Source: Larsenimonas rhizosphaerae (GTDB taxonomy: Bacteria; Pseudomonadota; Gammaproteobacteria; Pseudomonadales; Halomonadaceae). Taken from it: a stretch of DNA of 64,000 bases. Both the position numbers and the translations under genes were made by a program. Shown here piece by piece: positions 45,830 through 54,006 of the stretch. Below the pieces are notes generated by a model. The model was not told where the DNA came from and ran no database searches. It worked only from the letters and a program-made list of their open reading frames with translations. The stretch's first letter is position 1, and each line of letters begins with the position of its first letter. The stretch covers positions 24,001-88,000 of the forward strand of contig NZ_JAMLJK010000006.1 of assembly GCF_023700005.1 (NCBI RefSeq). The letters are read 5' to 3'.

Positions 45830-48036
45830 TCGAGGCCCTCCCGGGAAGATGTTGTTTTTGTCGTTGCCAGATGCGCTGAAACGGTCTGTCGGACCGCCTC
45901 GGCGCTGTCCATGGTCAGCAGGTCAGGCAGCAGGGCTGCAAGACCGGAAACGTTCAGTTGCCGCAGGCCATCCTTGATGGTGCCGATACGCGCAGGTTCG
46001 ACCGACAGCTCGTCGATGCCAAGCGCTACCAGCACCGCCGCGGCCAGCGGGTCACTGGCGGATGCGCCGCAGACCCCCACCGGGCAGTGGCCATGGGCTC
46101 CTTCAATACACAGCTTGATCAATCGAAGTACCGCCGGGTGCAGTACATCCATACGCGCTGCCAGAGCGGGAGACTCCCTGTCCATTGCCAGGGTGTACTG
46201 AGCAAGATCGTTCGTACCGATTGACAGAAAGTCCGCGGCTCGGGCCAGACCCGGGCTCAGTGCGGCAGAGGGCACTTCGATCATGGCGCCCAGCTCCGGC
46301 AGTGCATCAATCTCCAGTGCTCCTGCCCGTTCAGCCAGCCGTGTCTTGATCGTCATGAATTCGGCCACATCGCTGATCATCGGCACCATGATACGCAGGG
46401 TCGGTGGACCGTGTGGCGGTCGGGTGTCTCGTGCGGCCAGCAGCAGGGCGTCAAGCTGCTGATCGAGCAGTTCGGGCTCATGCGCCCATAGCCGTACCCC
46501 ACGGATGCCCAGCGCCGGGTTGGGAGTCTCGGGCAGCGTCAGGTAGGGCAACTGTTTGTCTGCTCCGATATCCAGAGTACGAATGATGACCGGAGCACCT
46601 TCCATTGCCTGCACCACCGTGGTGTAGACCGTCTGCTGCTCCGGGGCGCTCGGTGCTGCATCGCGCTCCAGAAACAGCAGCTCGCTGCGAAACAGGCCAA
46701 TGCCGTCGGCGCCATGGGCGGCCGCCAGCGCCGCTTCTTCGGCAGAGCCGATATTGGCTGCCACCTGAACGGTGTGACCATCTCGGGTGGTGGCGGGCTG
46801 GTGGGCATGCCGAGCGATGCGTTCCCGCGCATCCTGTTGTGCGCTCAGTTGCCGCTCCAGCGCTTCCAGGCGTTCCGGTGTCGGGGTGCTTTCAAGTATT
46901 CCTGCCTCCGCATCGAGACAGGCGCGCTCCCCCCTGGCCTGCAACAGCGCTTCTCCACAGGCCACGATGCAGGGCAGCCCCCTGGCCCGCGCCATGATGG
47001 CCACATGCGAGGTTGTCCCGCCGGCGGCCAGACACAGCCCGCCAAGACTCTGGGCGATGGCGGCAAAGGCTGATGGCGTCATGTCGTGACTGATTAAAAT
47101 AGCCCCTGGTGGCAGCGGGGCCTGAGAAGGGGCCGAGGTGGCAAAATGCTGCATGACCTGCTGCTGCAGGTCGCGAAGATCGTTCACGCGGGCGGCCAGC
47201 AACGGGTTGAGGCTCGCGGCCAGCGTGGCGGCCTCGGCATCAAGTGCGCGGCGCCACGCCTCGCCGCCGCCAAAGCCATCGTCAATATGCCTGTGGGCAG
47301 CTGCGAGCAGTGTCGGGTCGTCAAGCCATGCACGGTGCGCCTCAAAGACATCGGCTTCTTCCTGGCGTCCGGCCTGACTGGCCGTGGTCATGGCTCGGGC
47401 CAGTGAATCCCGGGCCTGACGAATGGCCTTGTCCAGTGCCGCACGTTCCCTGTCCGGCGTGTCGCCCCGCTCGGGAACATTCGGCAGGGCAGGGCTCAGG
47501 GTGACCAGCGGGCCGATGATGAGCCCCGGGCTGGCGGGCAGGCCGGTGTACTGTCCGGCGGCTGTCGTATCGGCTGACACTGCGTGGTCTGCTTCGGCCG
47601 GTGCTTCCGGCCCGAGGGTAGTATCAGGCTGGCCCAGGAGATGGACGGCGGCGTCCAGTGCCGTACTGGCCTGATAGCCTGCTGCGGTCAATGTGACATC
47701 CGTGCCGCACAGGATTCCCATGTTCAACAGACCGCTCAGGCTGGCGCTGTCGATCGGTGGATGATCATCGGTGGCCAGTGTCAGTGTGACCTGGTGCTGA
47801 CTGGCAATGCGCCGTAGTCGCGCGGCGGGGCGAGCATGCAGGCCATGTTCCAGCGCGACGGTGACGGTGCGGGTGCTGGTCTGCCCCGGCGTGGAGGAGG
47901 GCGCGGCCCCCGGCGGCGCCTCTTCACTCAGTGCCAGCCGAAACAGCGGCTCGCCCTGTCGAACGATATCGCCAGGGGCGGGTAGCAGCTCAAGGGCCCA
48001 ACCCACCGGGGCGGTCAGAATCATGGGGGTGATCAA
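45826..48036 (-). CDS. nagF: PTS HPr-Enzyme I part of a split EIIA-HPr-EI protein
   Basis: The 736-codon frame begins inside the C-terminal strand of an EIIA(Glc) domain ('ITPMILTAPVGWALELLP'). It continues with an HPr domain (His in 'GLHARPAARL') and a full Enzyme I: phospho-His in 'GGTTSHVAIMARARGLPC', PEP-binding 'GLFRSELLFLERD', and the active Cys in 'GVCGASASDPLA'. Intact homologues are single EIIA-HPr-EI proteins. Here the start would be TTG 48036, overlapping the stop of the EIIA piece. HPr-EI may still be made by reinitiation. Confidence 0.85.
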   Translation of the reverse strand: MITPMILTAPVGWALELLPAPGDIVRQGEPLFRLALSEEAPPGAAPSSTPGQTSTRTVTVALEHGLHARPAARLRRIASQHQVTLTLATDDHPPIDSASLSGLLNMGILCGTDVTLTAAGYQASTALDAAVHLLGQPDTTLGPEAPAEADHAVSADTTAAGQYTGLPASPGLIIGPLVTLSPALPNVPERGDTPDRERAALDKAIRQARDSLARAMTTASQAGRQEEADVFEAHRAWLDDPTLLAAAHRHIDDGFGGGEAWRRALDAEAATLAASLNPLLAARVNDLRDLQQQVMQHFATSAPSQAPLPPGAILISHDMTPSAFAAIAQSLGGLCLAAGGTTSHVAIMARARGLPCIVACGEALLQARGERACLDAEAGILESTPTPERLEALERQLSAQQDARERIARHAHQPATTRDGHTVQVAANIGSAEEAALAAAHGADGIGLFRSELLFLERDAAPSAPEQQTVYTTVVQAMEGAPVIIRTLDIGADKQLPYLTLPETPNPALGIRGVRLWAHEPELLDQQLDALLLAARDTRPPHGPPTLRIMVPMISDVAEFMTIKTRLAERAGALEIDALPELGAMIEVPSAALSPGLARAADFLSIGTNDLAQYTLAMDRESPALAARMDVLHPAVLRLIKLCIEGAHGHCPVGVCGASASDPLAAAVLVALGIDELSVEPARIGTIKDGLRQLNVSGLAALLPDLLTMDSAEAVRQTVSAHLATTKTTSSREGLE

Positions 48037-48386
48037 TGCTCGTGCATGGCGCGCCAGATAGTCGACGTCAAACCGGCAGAGCTGTGAACTTCGTCATCGT
48101 GACTGATCAGTAGCTCGATGCCTTCGCCGTTCAACTCGACCGTATCTAGCCCCAGATGTAATAGCCATTCACAGTCCTGTTCATCGCGCAGGGTAATCGC
48201 GTGGCGCGTGCGGGCACATTGAATGATGCGGCCATGGCAGGGCGCATGAAGCGTATCGCCCAGCGGGTCGAGCGCCACGCCGGGGCCGAGGGTGCCTTCG
48301 GCAAAGACCGGATCAGGCACTTCCTGCAGCGGGATCACCACGCCATCAATAGGCGCGACAAGTTCAAAAAAGGCAGGCATGGACAT
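48033..48386 (-). pseudogene. nagF: PTS EIIA(Glc)-type domain, truncated by a frameshift
   Basis: 117 codons carry the EIIA fold up to 'LLHLGLDTVELNGEGIELL', with the phosphorylatable His in 'LHLGLDTV' and its partner in 'RHAITL'. After 'HDDEVH' (near 48083-48090) the frame leaves the family sequence and stops at 48033. The missing end is found in another frame as 'QLCRFDVDYLARHARALI' running into the HPr-EI frame. This is a broken EIIA-HPr-EI gene or a sequence error; I infer that roughly ten bases (1+3k) were lost. Confidence 0.8.
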
Positions 48387-48416
48387 GTCCTCGTTATTGT
48401 TGTTGGTTCTACGGTT

Positions 48417-49436
48417 TCAGCGAGTACGGGTCACCTTGCGAAGGTGTCTGGGCTGGTCCGGATTGCTTCCTCGGGCTTCGGCCAGTGCAGCGGCCATGCT
48501 GTAGAAGCTTTGAATGATCGACAGTGGCTGCAGATCCTCGTGGCCCGCATCCGCCACCGGCAGGTGACTGGTGCCGCCATGATCGTCGGCGGCCAGCATG
48601 ACCCGGGCCCCCATGCTCTCAAGGTCGTCGGCCAGTGCCAGCAGCCCCGTCTGTTCCGGCCCTTGAGGGGCAAAAATCATCACCGGGTAACCGGGCTCAA
48701 TCAGCGCCATGGGGCCGTGGCGGACTTCGGCGCCACTGAAGGCTTCTGCCTGAATACCGCAGGTTTCCTTGAACTTCAGCGCTGCTTCCTGTGCAACAGC
48801 CAGGCCGCTGCCCCGGCCAATTACCAGCAGGCGGTCGGCCTGTTTCAGGGTGTCGATGGCCGGCTGCCAGTTCAGGGCTGCGGCCTCTTCCAGGCGAGCC
48901 GGAAGGGCTTCCAGTGCGTCAAGCAATGCGGCATTTTCGGCCCAGGCGCCGACCAGGTGCGCTCCGGCGGCCAGCGTTGCCAGATAACTCTTGGTTGCCG
49001 CCACGCTTTCCTCCCTGCCGGCATGCAGGGGCAGGGTCTGGTCGCTGGCAGCGGCCAGCGGCGTGTTCTCGGCATTGATCAGAGCGAGTGTGCGGGCGCC
49101 ACCCAGCGCCAGAGCGCGCTGGGTGGTGATCAGGTCCGGGCTTTCACCCGATTGTGAAAAGGCAATCGCCAGTTGATCCGTTACACGCCATGGGGCAGCG
49201 CGCTCGGTACTGAGGGATGGCGGCAGGGAGGCCACGGGACAGCCCAGATGTTTCATCGCCAGATAGCCGAAAAAGGCTGCCGCGTGATCAGAGCTGCCAC
49301 GCGCCACCGTCAGAATGCTTCTGGGTGGGGCGGCGAGCAGCGCCTTTGCCAGGGCCGCGACACGGGCCTGGTTCTGATGCCACTGGGTACGGAGAACACT
49401 CGGTGCACTCAGGGCTTCATTCAGCATCAGGGACAT
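48417..49436 (-). CDS. nagB-II: SIS-domain glucosamine-6-phosphate deaminase (NagB-II type)
   Basis: A 339-residue protein of two SIS domains ('LTVARGSSDHAAAFFGYLA' and 'RLLVIGRGSGLAVAQEAALK'), related to the isomerase half of GlmS but without its glutaminase domain. 'ETCGIQAEAFSGAEVRHGP' is typical. It is predicted to convert glucosamine-6-phosphate to fructose-6-phosphate and ammonia. It is the first gene of the operon with the PTS genes. No nagA or GntR-type nagR is adjacent. Confidence 0.85.
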   Translation of the reverse strand: MSLMLNEALSAPSVLRTQWHQNQARVAALAKALLAAPPRSILTVARGSSDHAAAFFGYLAMKHLGCPVASLPPSLSTERAAPWRVTDQLAIAFSQSGESPDLITTQRALALGGARTLALINAENTPLAAASDQTLPLHAGREESVAATKSYLATLAAGAHLVGAWAENAALLDALEALPARLEEAAALNWQPAIDTLKQADRLLVIGRGSGLAVAQEAALKFKETCGIQAEAFSGAEVRHGPMALIEPGYPVMIFAPQGPEQTGLLALADDLESMGARVMLAADDHGGTSHLPVADAGHEDLQPLSIIQSFYSMAAALAEARGSNPDQPRHLRKVTRTR

Positions 49437-49586
49437 GGGGCCTCCGGAATGATCAATTTATAAGCATGACCTTACAGAGGTCCGGCCTGGTAGTCACTCG
49501 AGATGGCCATGGTTGATAAATGGCGTCTGTGTGGTGCGCCCGGCTCATCGGGGGAATCAGCCAGCGTACAGGCCTTGAACACGTCG

Positions 49587-50067
49587 TTAACGGTGTCGAG
49601 CTCTTCCTGCTTCATCCACGGCAACAGGTGCCAGTGGGTCGCGCTCACTCCAGGCAATCCGTTTTATTATCATCATGTCCACGAGGCTTGCTTTAGGGGC
49701 CTGACGCAATCTGCGGCGTTGCATGAGGGTTGCTCTTATGTCGTCAGGCACGTAAAGCGCTGGGATATGGGACTGCAAGTAGTGGGTGTATTCGCGTGCA
49801 GCGACCTCGCCGCCCCATACACCGTCCAGGCTTTCGACCTCTCCGGTCCCCCCCCCCCCGCCAATCTGGTGTCTCATCCAGGAACTGGCGGAACAGCAGC
49901 TTCGGAGCCAGCTTCGCGGCGTACCCTTGCACCCGGCGTTCGATAAGCCCCGTTCGATAGCTTGTCGGGCGCCTGTTCGTGTCAGCACGTTGGTGGGCAG
50001 TGCCAAAGCCTGTTTCTCGGCATCCGTTTCGGTGACCTTGAGTGCGTTGGCCTTGCTAGCATCATGA
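49587..50067 (-). pseudogene. Possible decayed gene, unidentified, with a 12-C tract
   Basis: The 49437-50067 stretch has no intact gene. On the - strand, protein-like sequence shifts frame at least twice: 'ALALPTNVLTRTGARQAIER', then another frame 'RVQGYAAKLAPKLLFRQFLD', and after the G-run 'AREYTHYLQSHIPALYVPDD'. The switch between the last two occurs at a run of 12 C (+ strand 49848-49859). No family recognised; it could be a remnant of a mobile or accessory gene. Confidence 0.35.
49848..49859. repeat. 12-base C homopolymer
   Basis: A run of 12 C in a non-genic or decayed region. Such tracts slip during replication and are also error-prone in sequencing. Confidence 0.85.
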
Positions 50068-52245
50068 TCACAATGGGCTGGTGCGCTCGGTAATGGATTC
50101 CCCCTGCCGCGTAATAAACATTGCTTCGAACTCCTCTGCCGGCAAGGGCTTGCCGAACAGGTATCCCTGAACCTCCGGGCAATGATGTTCTCGCAGAAAG
50201 TTGAACTGTGATTGCTCTTCAACACCTTCAGCAATGATATCGAGCCCGAAGCTCGTGCCGAGGTCGAGCATCGCCTTCACGACGGCGACGTCGGAGTTGC
50301 TGTGGGGAAGCCCCTCAACAAAGCTCTTGTCGATCTTGATCCGCGTTACCGGGTACTCCTTGAGGATGCTCAGGGAGGCATACCCCGTCCCATAATCATC
50401 CAGGGCCAGCTGGACGCCCAAAGCCTTCAGTTTCTTGAGTACGTCAAGCTTGGCACTGTCGTTTTTCAGGATAATGGTTTCGACCAGCTCAAGTTCCAAC
50501 GCTTCGGCAGGCAGTTTGAACGTATCCAGCGCTGAACGTATCACCGAAATAATGCGGGGCGTGGCCAGTTGCACATCAAACAGATTGATGCCGATACGAA
50601 GCTCGGGATGTATGGTTCGCCACCGAGCGGCCTGCTGGCATGCCGTATGGATGATCCAGTCGCCGACACTTTCTGCACAGGGCTTGCGACCCAGTATCTC
50701 GATGAAGGACGCGGGCGTGAGTAGACCGCGCCTGGGGTGGCGCCACCGAATTAATGCTTCTACCCCGCACAGTCGTTTACTTTTCGTGGAGACTTGCGGC
50801 TGATAATAAAGCTCGAACTGGCTTTCTTCATATGCGCGGCGCAATTCTGCTGCAAATGCCTTTTGCTGCTGGATCGACTCATGCATGCCGGATTCGTACA
50901 GCATGACGTCACCCTTGCCCGACCGCTTGACCTGATAAAGTGCCAGATCTGCTGCGGCAATCAGTTTGCTTGAGTCCTGACCATGATCCGGGCCGACGGC
51001 GATGCCAATGCTGACACCAATATGACATCGGTGGCGGGATACGTCATAGGGGGGCGAGAGCGCCTCATTCACATGCCGAGCCAGTTGCTGCGCTTTTTGC
51101 GCGTCCCGATCATTAATGACAACGATGAATTCGTCGCCGCCAAGGCGCGCGATACAATCTGCTTTCGGGCATGCGCTTCGAAGCCGGGTGGCAACCTGAA
51201 GCAGTAATTCATCACCGATTGCATGGCCGAACGTGTCGTTGACTTCCTTGAAGCCATCCAGATCCATGATCATGGCGATAACGCCGCTGCTGTTTTGAAG
51301 CAGATCATCCAGCTGAGCGGTGCAACTACTTCGATTGGCCAGTCCGGTCAAGGAGTCATGTGTTGCCATGTAGGTGAGCTGCTGTTCGCGCTCCTTGCGC
51401 TCCGTAATGTCCCGAATGATCACCACAATGCTTTTTCGATGGCTGTCCTTTGACGCCGATAGGGTCAGCTCTGCGGGGAAGGTGCTGCCATCTTCTCTCA
51501 CGCAGGACGTCTCAAGGGAAAAGGAGCGGTAACTGCCCGGACCGCTCACGGCTCGGATCAATATGGTCTGGAAATCGGTCAGTGCATCGTCATGTATCAG
51601 GTACGAGGCATGTTCACCGGCCAACCCGCCGAACATGGCCTGGGCGCCTTCGTTCAAATAGGTGATGCATCCACTGGTATCCAGAAACAGAATGGCATTG
51701 GGCAGGCTTCGAGCGATGTTATCGAGTTGCTGCTGGCTCATGCGCTTCATGTTTTCCAGTCGGCGCTTCTCCATGCGATCCATGACCATGACGGCCAGGT
51801 CGCGCATGTTCTTTCGATCATTATCGCTGAGCTGCCTCCCGGGAAGCTGATCGGCAATGCAGAGGGTACCTATCGTGACCCCTTCTGGTGAGGTCAGCGG
51901 TACGCCGGCATAGAACCGAATATGAGGCGGGCCTGTCACCAGTGGGCTGTGCTTGAAACGCTCATCTTCAATAACATCAGGCGCGGTCAGGACATCGTTT
52001 TGCATGATGGTGTGCGCGCAAAAGGAGTCTTCTCGATCAACGCTGCAGATATCGAGGCCCGTTTGAGCCTTGAAGTGAAACCGATCATGATCGACCAGCG
52101 TAACCAGCGCGATAGGAACGTCGAACATGCGAGCCGCCATATTGACCAACCTATGGAAAAAGGTCTCCGGCTCGATACCGATCAGGTCATACTGCTGTAG
52201 TACGTCCAGTCGGCGATTTTCGTCATCGGGTATCGGGAAGGTCAT
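50068..52245 (-). CDS. GAF-PAS-GGDEF-EAL cyclic-di-GMP signalling protein
   Basis: A 725-residue cytoplasmic protein. A GAF domain (about 25-165, 'DREDSFCAHTIMQNDVL') is followed by PAS with its C-terminal motif (about 175-285, ending 'VVIIRDITERKERE'), GGDEF (about 295-455, intact 'RLGGDEFIVV') and EAL (about 470-715, 'EALIRWRHP', 'LALDDYGTGYASL', 'AEGVEE'). The position of the inhibitory RxxD site reads PKAD, so product inhibition of the cyclase is probably absent. Both active sites look intact; the net activity cannot be predicted. Confidence 0.9.
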   Translation of the reverse strand: MTFPIPDDENRRLDVLQQYDLIGIEPETFFHRLVNMAARMFDVPIALVTLVDHDRFHFKAQTGLDICSVDREDSFCAHTIMQNDVLTAPDVIEDERFKHSPLVTGPPHIRFYAGVPLTSPEGVTIGTLCIADQLPGRQLSDNDRKNMRDLAVMVMDRMEKRRLENMKRMSQQQLDNIARSLPNAILFLDTSGCITYLNEGAQAMFGGLAGEHASYLIHDDALTDFQTILIRAVSGPGSYRSFSLETSCVREDGSTFPAELTLSASKDSHRKSIVVIIRDITERKEREQQLTYMATHDSLTGLANRSSCTAQLDDLLQNSSGVIAMIMDLDGFKEVNDTFGHAIGDELLLQVATRLRSACPKADCIARLGGDEFIVVINDRDAQKAQQLARHVNEALSPPYDVSRHRCHIGVSIGIAVGPDHGQDSSKLIAAADLALYQVKRSGKGDVMLYESGMHESIQQQKAFAAELRRAYEESQFELYYQPQVSTKSKRLCGVEALIRWRHPRRGLLTPASFIEILGRKPCAESVGDWIIHTACQQAARWRTIHPELRIGINLFDVQLATPRIISVIRSALDTFKLPAEALELELVETIILKNDSAKLDVLKKLKALGVQLALDDYGTGYASLSILKEYPVTRIKIDKSFVEGLPHSNSDVAVVKAMLDLGTSFGLDIIAEGVEEQSQFNFLREHHCPEVQGYLFGKPLPAEEFEAMFITRQGESITERTSPL

Positions 52246-52398
52246 GTCTGGTACAGGTTCCAGTGAGTCGTTATCGAATGCGCCGCAGCAAATCGTATTG
52301 CCTAAGCAAAAAGTGTAGCTGGCACTTATGATCTATCGGCACCCCTGCTTATGGTCTTGTATGGTTGATCGGGTCTTTTTTCAAAAACAGGGACATGT

Positions 52399-52842
52399 TT
52401 ACGTGGTACCACGTTTCTCACAGCGTATTCGCGTGCCGTATCCGTGTTCTCCAAATGAGTCCTCGACTTCGGTCACCAGCCATTCTTCCCCATCGATCTC
52501 CGGTTTCCAGCCGCTGAGCATCACTGGCGTTTCAGGCATGAGATCAGCGCGCCTTTGAGCCAGTGTCAGCTCGAACGTGGCGGTGCCCCGCCTCTGTCTT
52601 GGCGGCCTCGAGGGCGTCAGCCTCGGAGGCGTAGGTGGCGCGCAGATCCTTGAATTTTTCCCCTCTCATCGGCAATGGCTATTTGCCGTTTGCTGCCGGC
52701 GATATCGTTCCATAATTCCCGCACGCCGGTAAAATTGTCACGATCGGTCTGGCTGTAACGGTGCTGTTCGCCATCGCGGCGGGTGAGGGTGACGCCGGGC
52801 AGAGCAATACTGCTGGCCGTGAGTTCCTCACCGCAGTCAATC
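52399..52842 (-). pseudogene. P2-like phage late-control protein D, C-terminal remnant
   Basis: Read on the - strand, 'GVTLTRRDGEQHRYSQTDR' and 'FTGVRELWNDIAGSKRQ' continue after a frameshift near 52660 into 'LRATYASEADALEAAKTEAG', and later 'LSGWKPEIDGEEWLVTEVED', ending at TAA 52399-52401. This is the order of the C-terminal half of P2 gpD. At least two frameshifts and no start make it non-functional. The fragment begins where the portal fragment of the opposite strand starts. Confidence 0.75.
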
Positions 52843-53231
52843 ATGCTGAATGAAAACGCCACGTTGTTCCGCCGCCGCTACCTCAATGGCAGTCATGCGG
52901 GCTTTGTGATGTACGTCTCGGACGCCGCGCAAAACCAGGAGGACATCGACGCCATGCGGGAGGCGTTCAAGACCGCCAAGGGCGTCGGCAACTTCCGCAG
53001 TCTGTTTCTGCATTCCCCGAACGGCAAGAAAGACGGCGTTCAAATCACTCTGATCATGAGGTCGCGGCGAAAGACGAGTTCGCCGGCAAGTAACATTACC
53101 CGCGTGTTCGTGGCCAATGAGCTGGACCCGTTGCAGTCGGTATTTCTGGAGATCAACGACAACATTGGGGGGAAGTGGTCAGGCTCAGGCCGTATGAGTT
53201 GGGCGGGAATCAGCAGCAGGCCAACTCTTGA
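52843..53231 (+). pseudogene. P2-like phage portal protein (gpQ), C-terminal remnant
   Basis: 'NATLFRRRYLNGSHAGFVMY' and 'KGVGNFRSLFLHSPNGKKDG' match the portal family. Next, 'EVAAKDEFAG' appears in a second frame, followed by a gap of about 30 codons where 'RDD...HRVPPQL' is expected. 'VFVANELDPLQSVFLEIND' returns in the first frame, and 'LRPYELGGNQQQANS' closes it in another. So there are several frameshifts and an internal deletion. Orientation relative to D is that of P2, with the intervening genes missing. Confidence 0.78.
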
Positions 53232-53330
53232 TCGTGATTAGGTTTCTATCTTTGTTCAACGATAGACTGCTCACCAGCATGAAAAATAAGGCGATTGCCA
53301 ATAACGCATCCAGAACCTGCAGGGAAAGAT

Positions 53331-53549
53331 ATGACGGCCGTCTTGGGAGTGATTTTTTTAGTCGTTGGCATAAGTTCTACGATTCAATCTTTTCGCGTTC
53401 AAAATACACTAAACGAAATTATCAAATCAGGCCGTGACAAAAACGATTTGGGTAAACACCTACGGCGATGCCGGATAATAGGTATTGTCTGTTTAATACT
53501 GGCAGTATTTCTACTGTTCTTTGCATGGATTGAAATCTATAAGCAATAG
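53331..53549 (+). CDS. Small two-helix membrane protein, function unknown
   Basis: A 72-residue protein from ATG 53331, with AGGGA 6 nt upstream. Hydrophobic helices span about 3-18 and 49-67, joined by a polar, charged loop (NEIIKSGRDKNDLGKHLRR). The codon use is more AT-rich than nearby genes. It lies between phage remnants and tRNA-Pro, so it may be cargo of the lost prophage. No family recognised. Confidence 0.55.
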   Translation: MTAVLGVIFLVVGISSTIQSFRVQNTLNEIIKSGRDKNDLGKHLRRCRIIGIVCLILAVFLLFFAWIEIYKQ

Positions 53550-53583
53550 CTACCAGATCCTTGCATATCCTATGAGATTTCCA

Positions 53584-53606
53584 GGCCGCCTATATAGGCG
53601 GTTTTA
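53584..53606 (+). terminator. Intrinsic terminator after the 72-residue gene
   Basis: CCGCCTATATAGGCGG (53586-53601) is a perfect palindrome followed by TTTTA. The rest of the 53550-53855 gap shows nothing gene-like apart from the tRNA terminator. Confidence 0.75.
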
Positions 53607-53802
53607 TTGCATGCACCCCTGCAGGTGGTTTGAGATAATGGCAGTACTGGGGCGGCGTAAGGGGTTTGGCAGGTTGGATTCCCTTGTGATTCCTTGCGTT
53701 TTAGAAGGAGCGGTGCGGGTCCTGGTTGCGTGACCAATACGCCTGCATAAAAGAAGGGGCAAGGAAGTTCTATGGAACTATTTGAAACCTGGAAGTTGTC
53801 CA

Positions 53803-53845
53803 TAAAAAAACCGCCACCCGGTATGATCCGTAAGTAGCGGTTTTT
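53803..53845 (-). terminator. Intrinsic terminator of tRNA-Pro
   Basis: On the - strand, AACCGC (53842-53837) pairs with GCGGTT (53814-53809) around a 22-nt loop, followed by a run of T (the A-run at 53804-53810 on the + strand). It is 11-50 nt after the tRNA 3' end. Confidence 0.65.
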
Positions 53846-53855
53846 CAATATTCTG

Positions 53856-53932
53856 TGGTCGGAATAGCAGGATTCGAACCTACGACCTCTGCCTCCCGAA
53901 GGCAGCGCTCTACCAAGCTGAGCTATATTCCG
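53856..53932 (-). tRNA. tRNA-Pro (anticodon CGG)
   Basis: A 77-nt cloverleaf with encoded CCA. The acceptor arms CGGAATA and TATTCCG pair. The anticodon stem CTGCC/GGCAG encloses TTCGGGA, giving anticodon CGG. The T-loop is GTTCGAATC. Its first base is C, as in other bacterial proline tRNAs. The 3' end faces the phage remnants, so it is the likely former attachment site. No repeated copy of the tRNA 3' end was found by eye in 52.3-53.8 kb. Confidence 0.95.
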
Positions 53933-54006
53933 ATTCGGCTGCAAGGTGATTCTGTTCGTCAGCCGCTGCGCATTTTACGCCTTGAAATAAAAAATGCAAC
54001 CCCTTG

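Noticed and set aside
52300-53850. Duplicate of the tRNA-Pro 3' end (attR)
   Set aside because: No copy of the T-arm/acceptor sequence could be seen by eye; the site may lie outside or be decayed.
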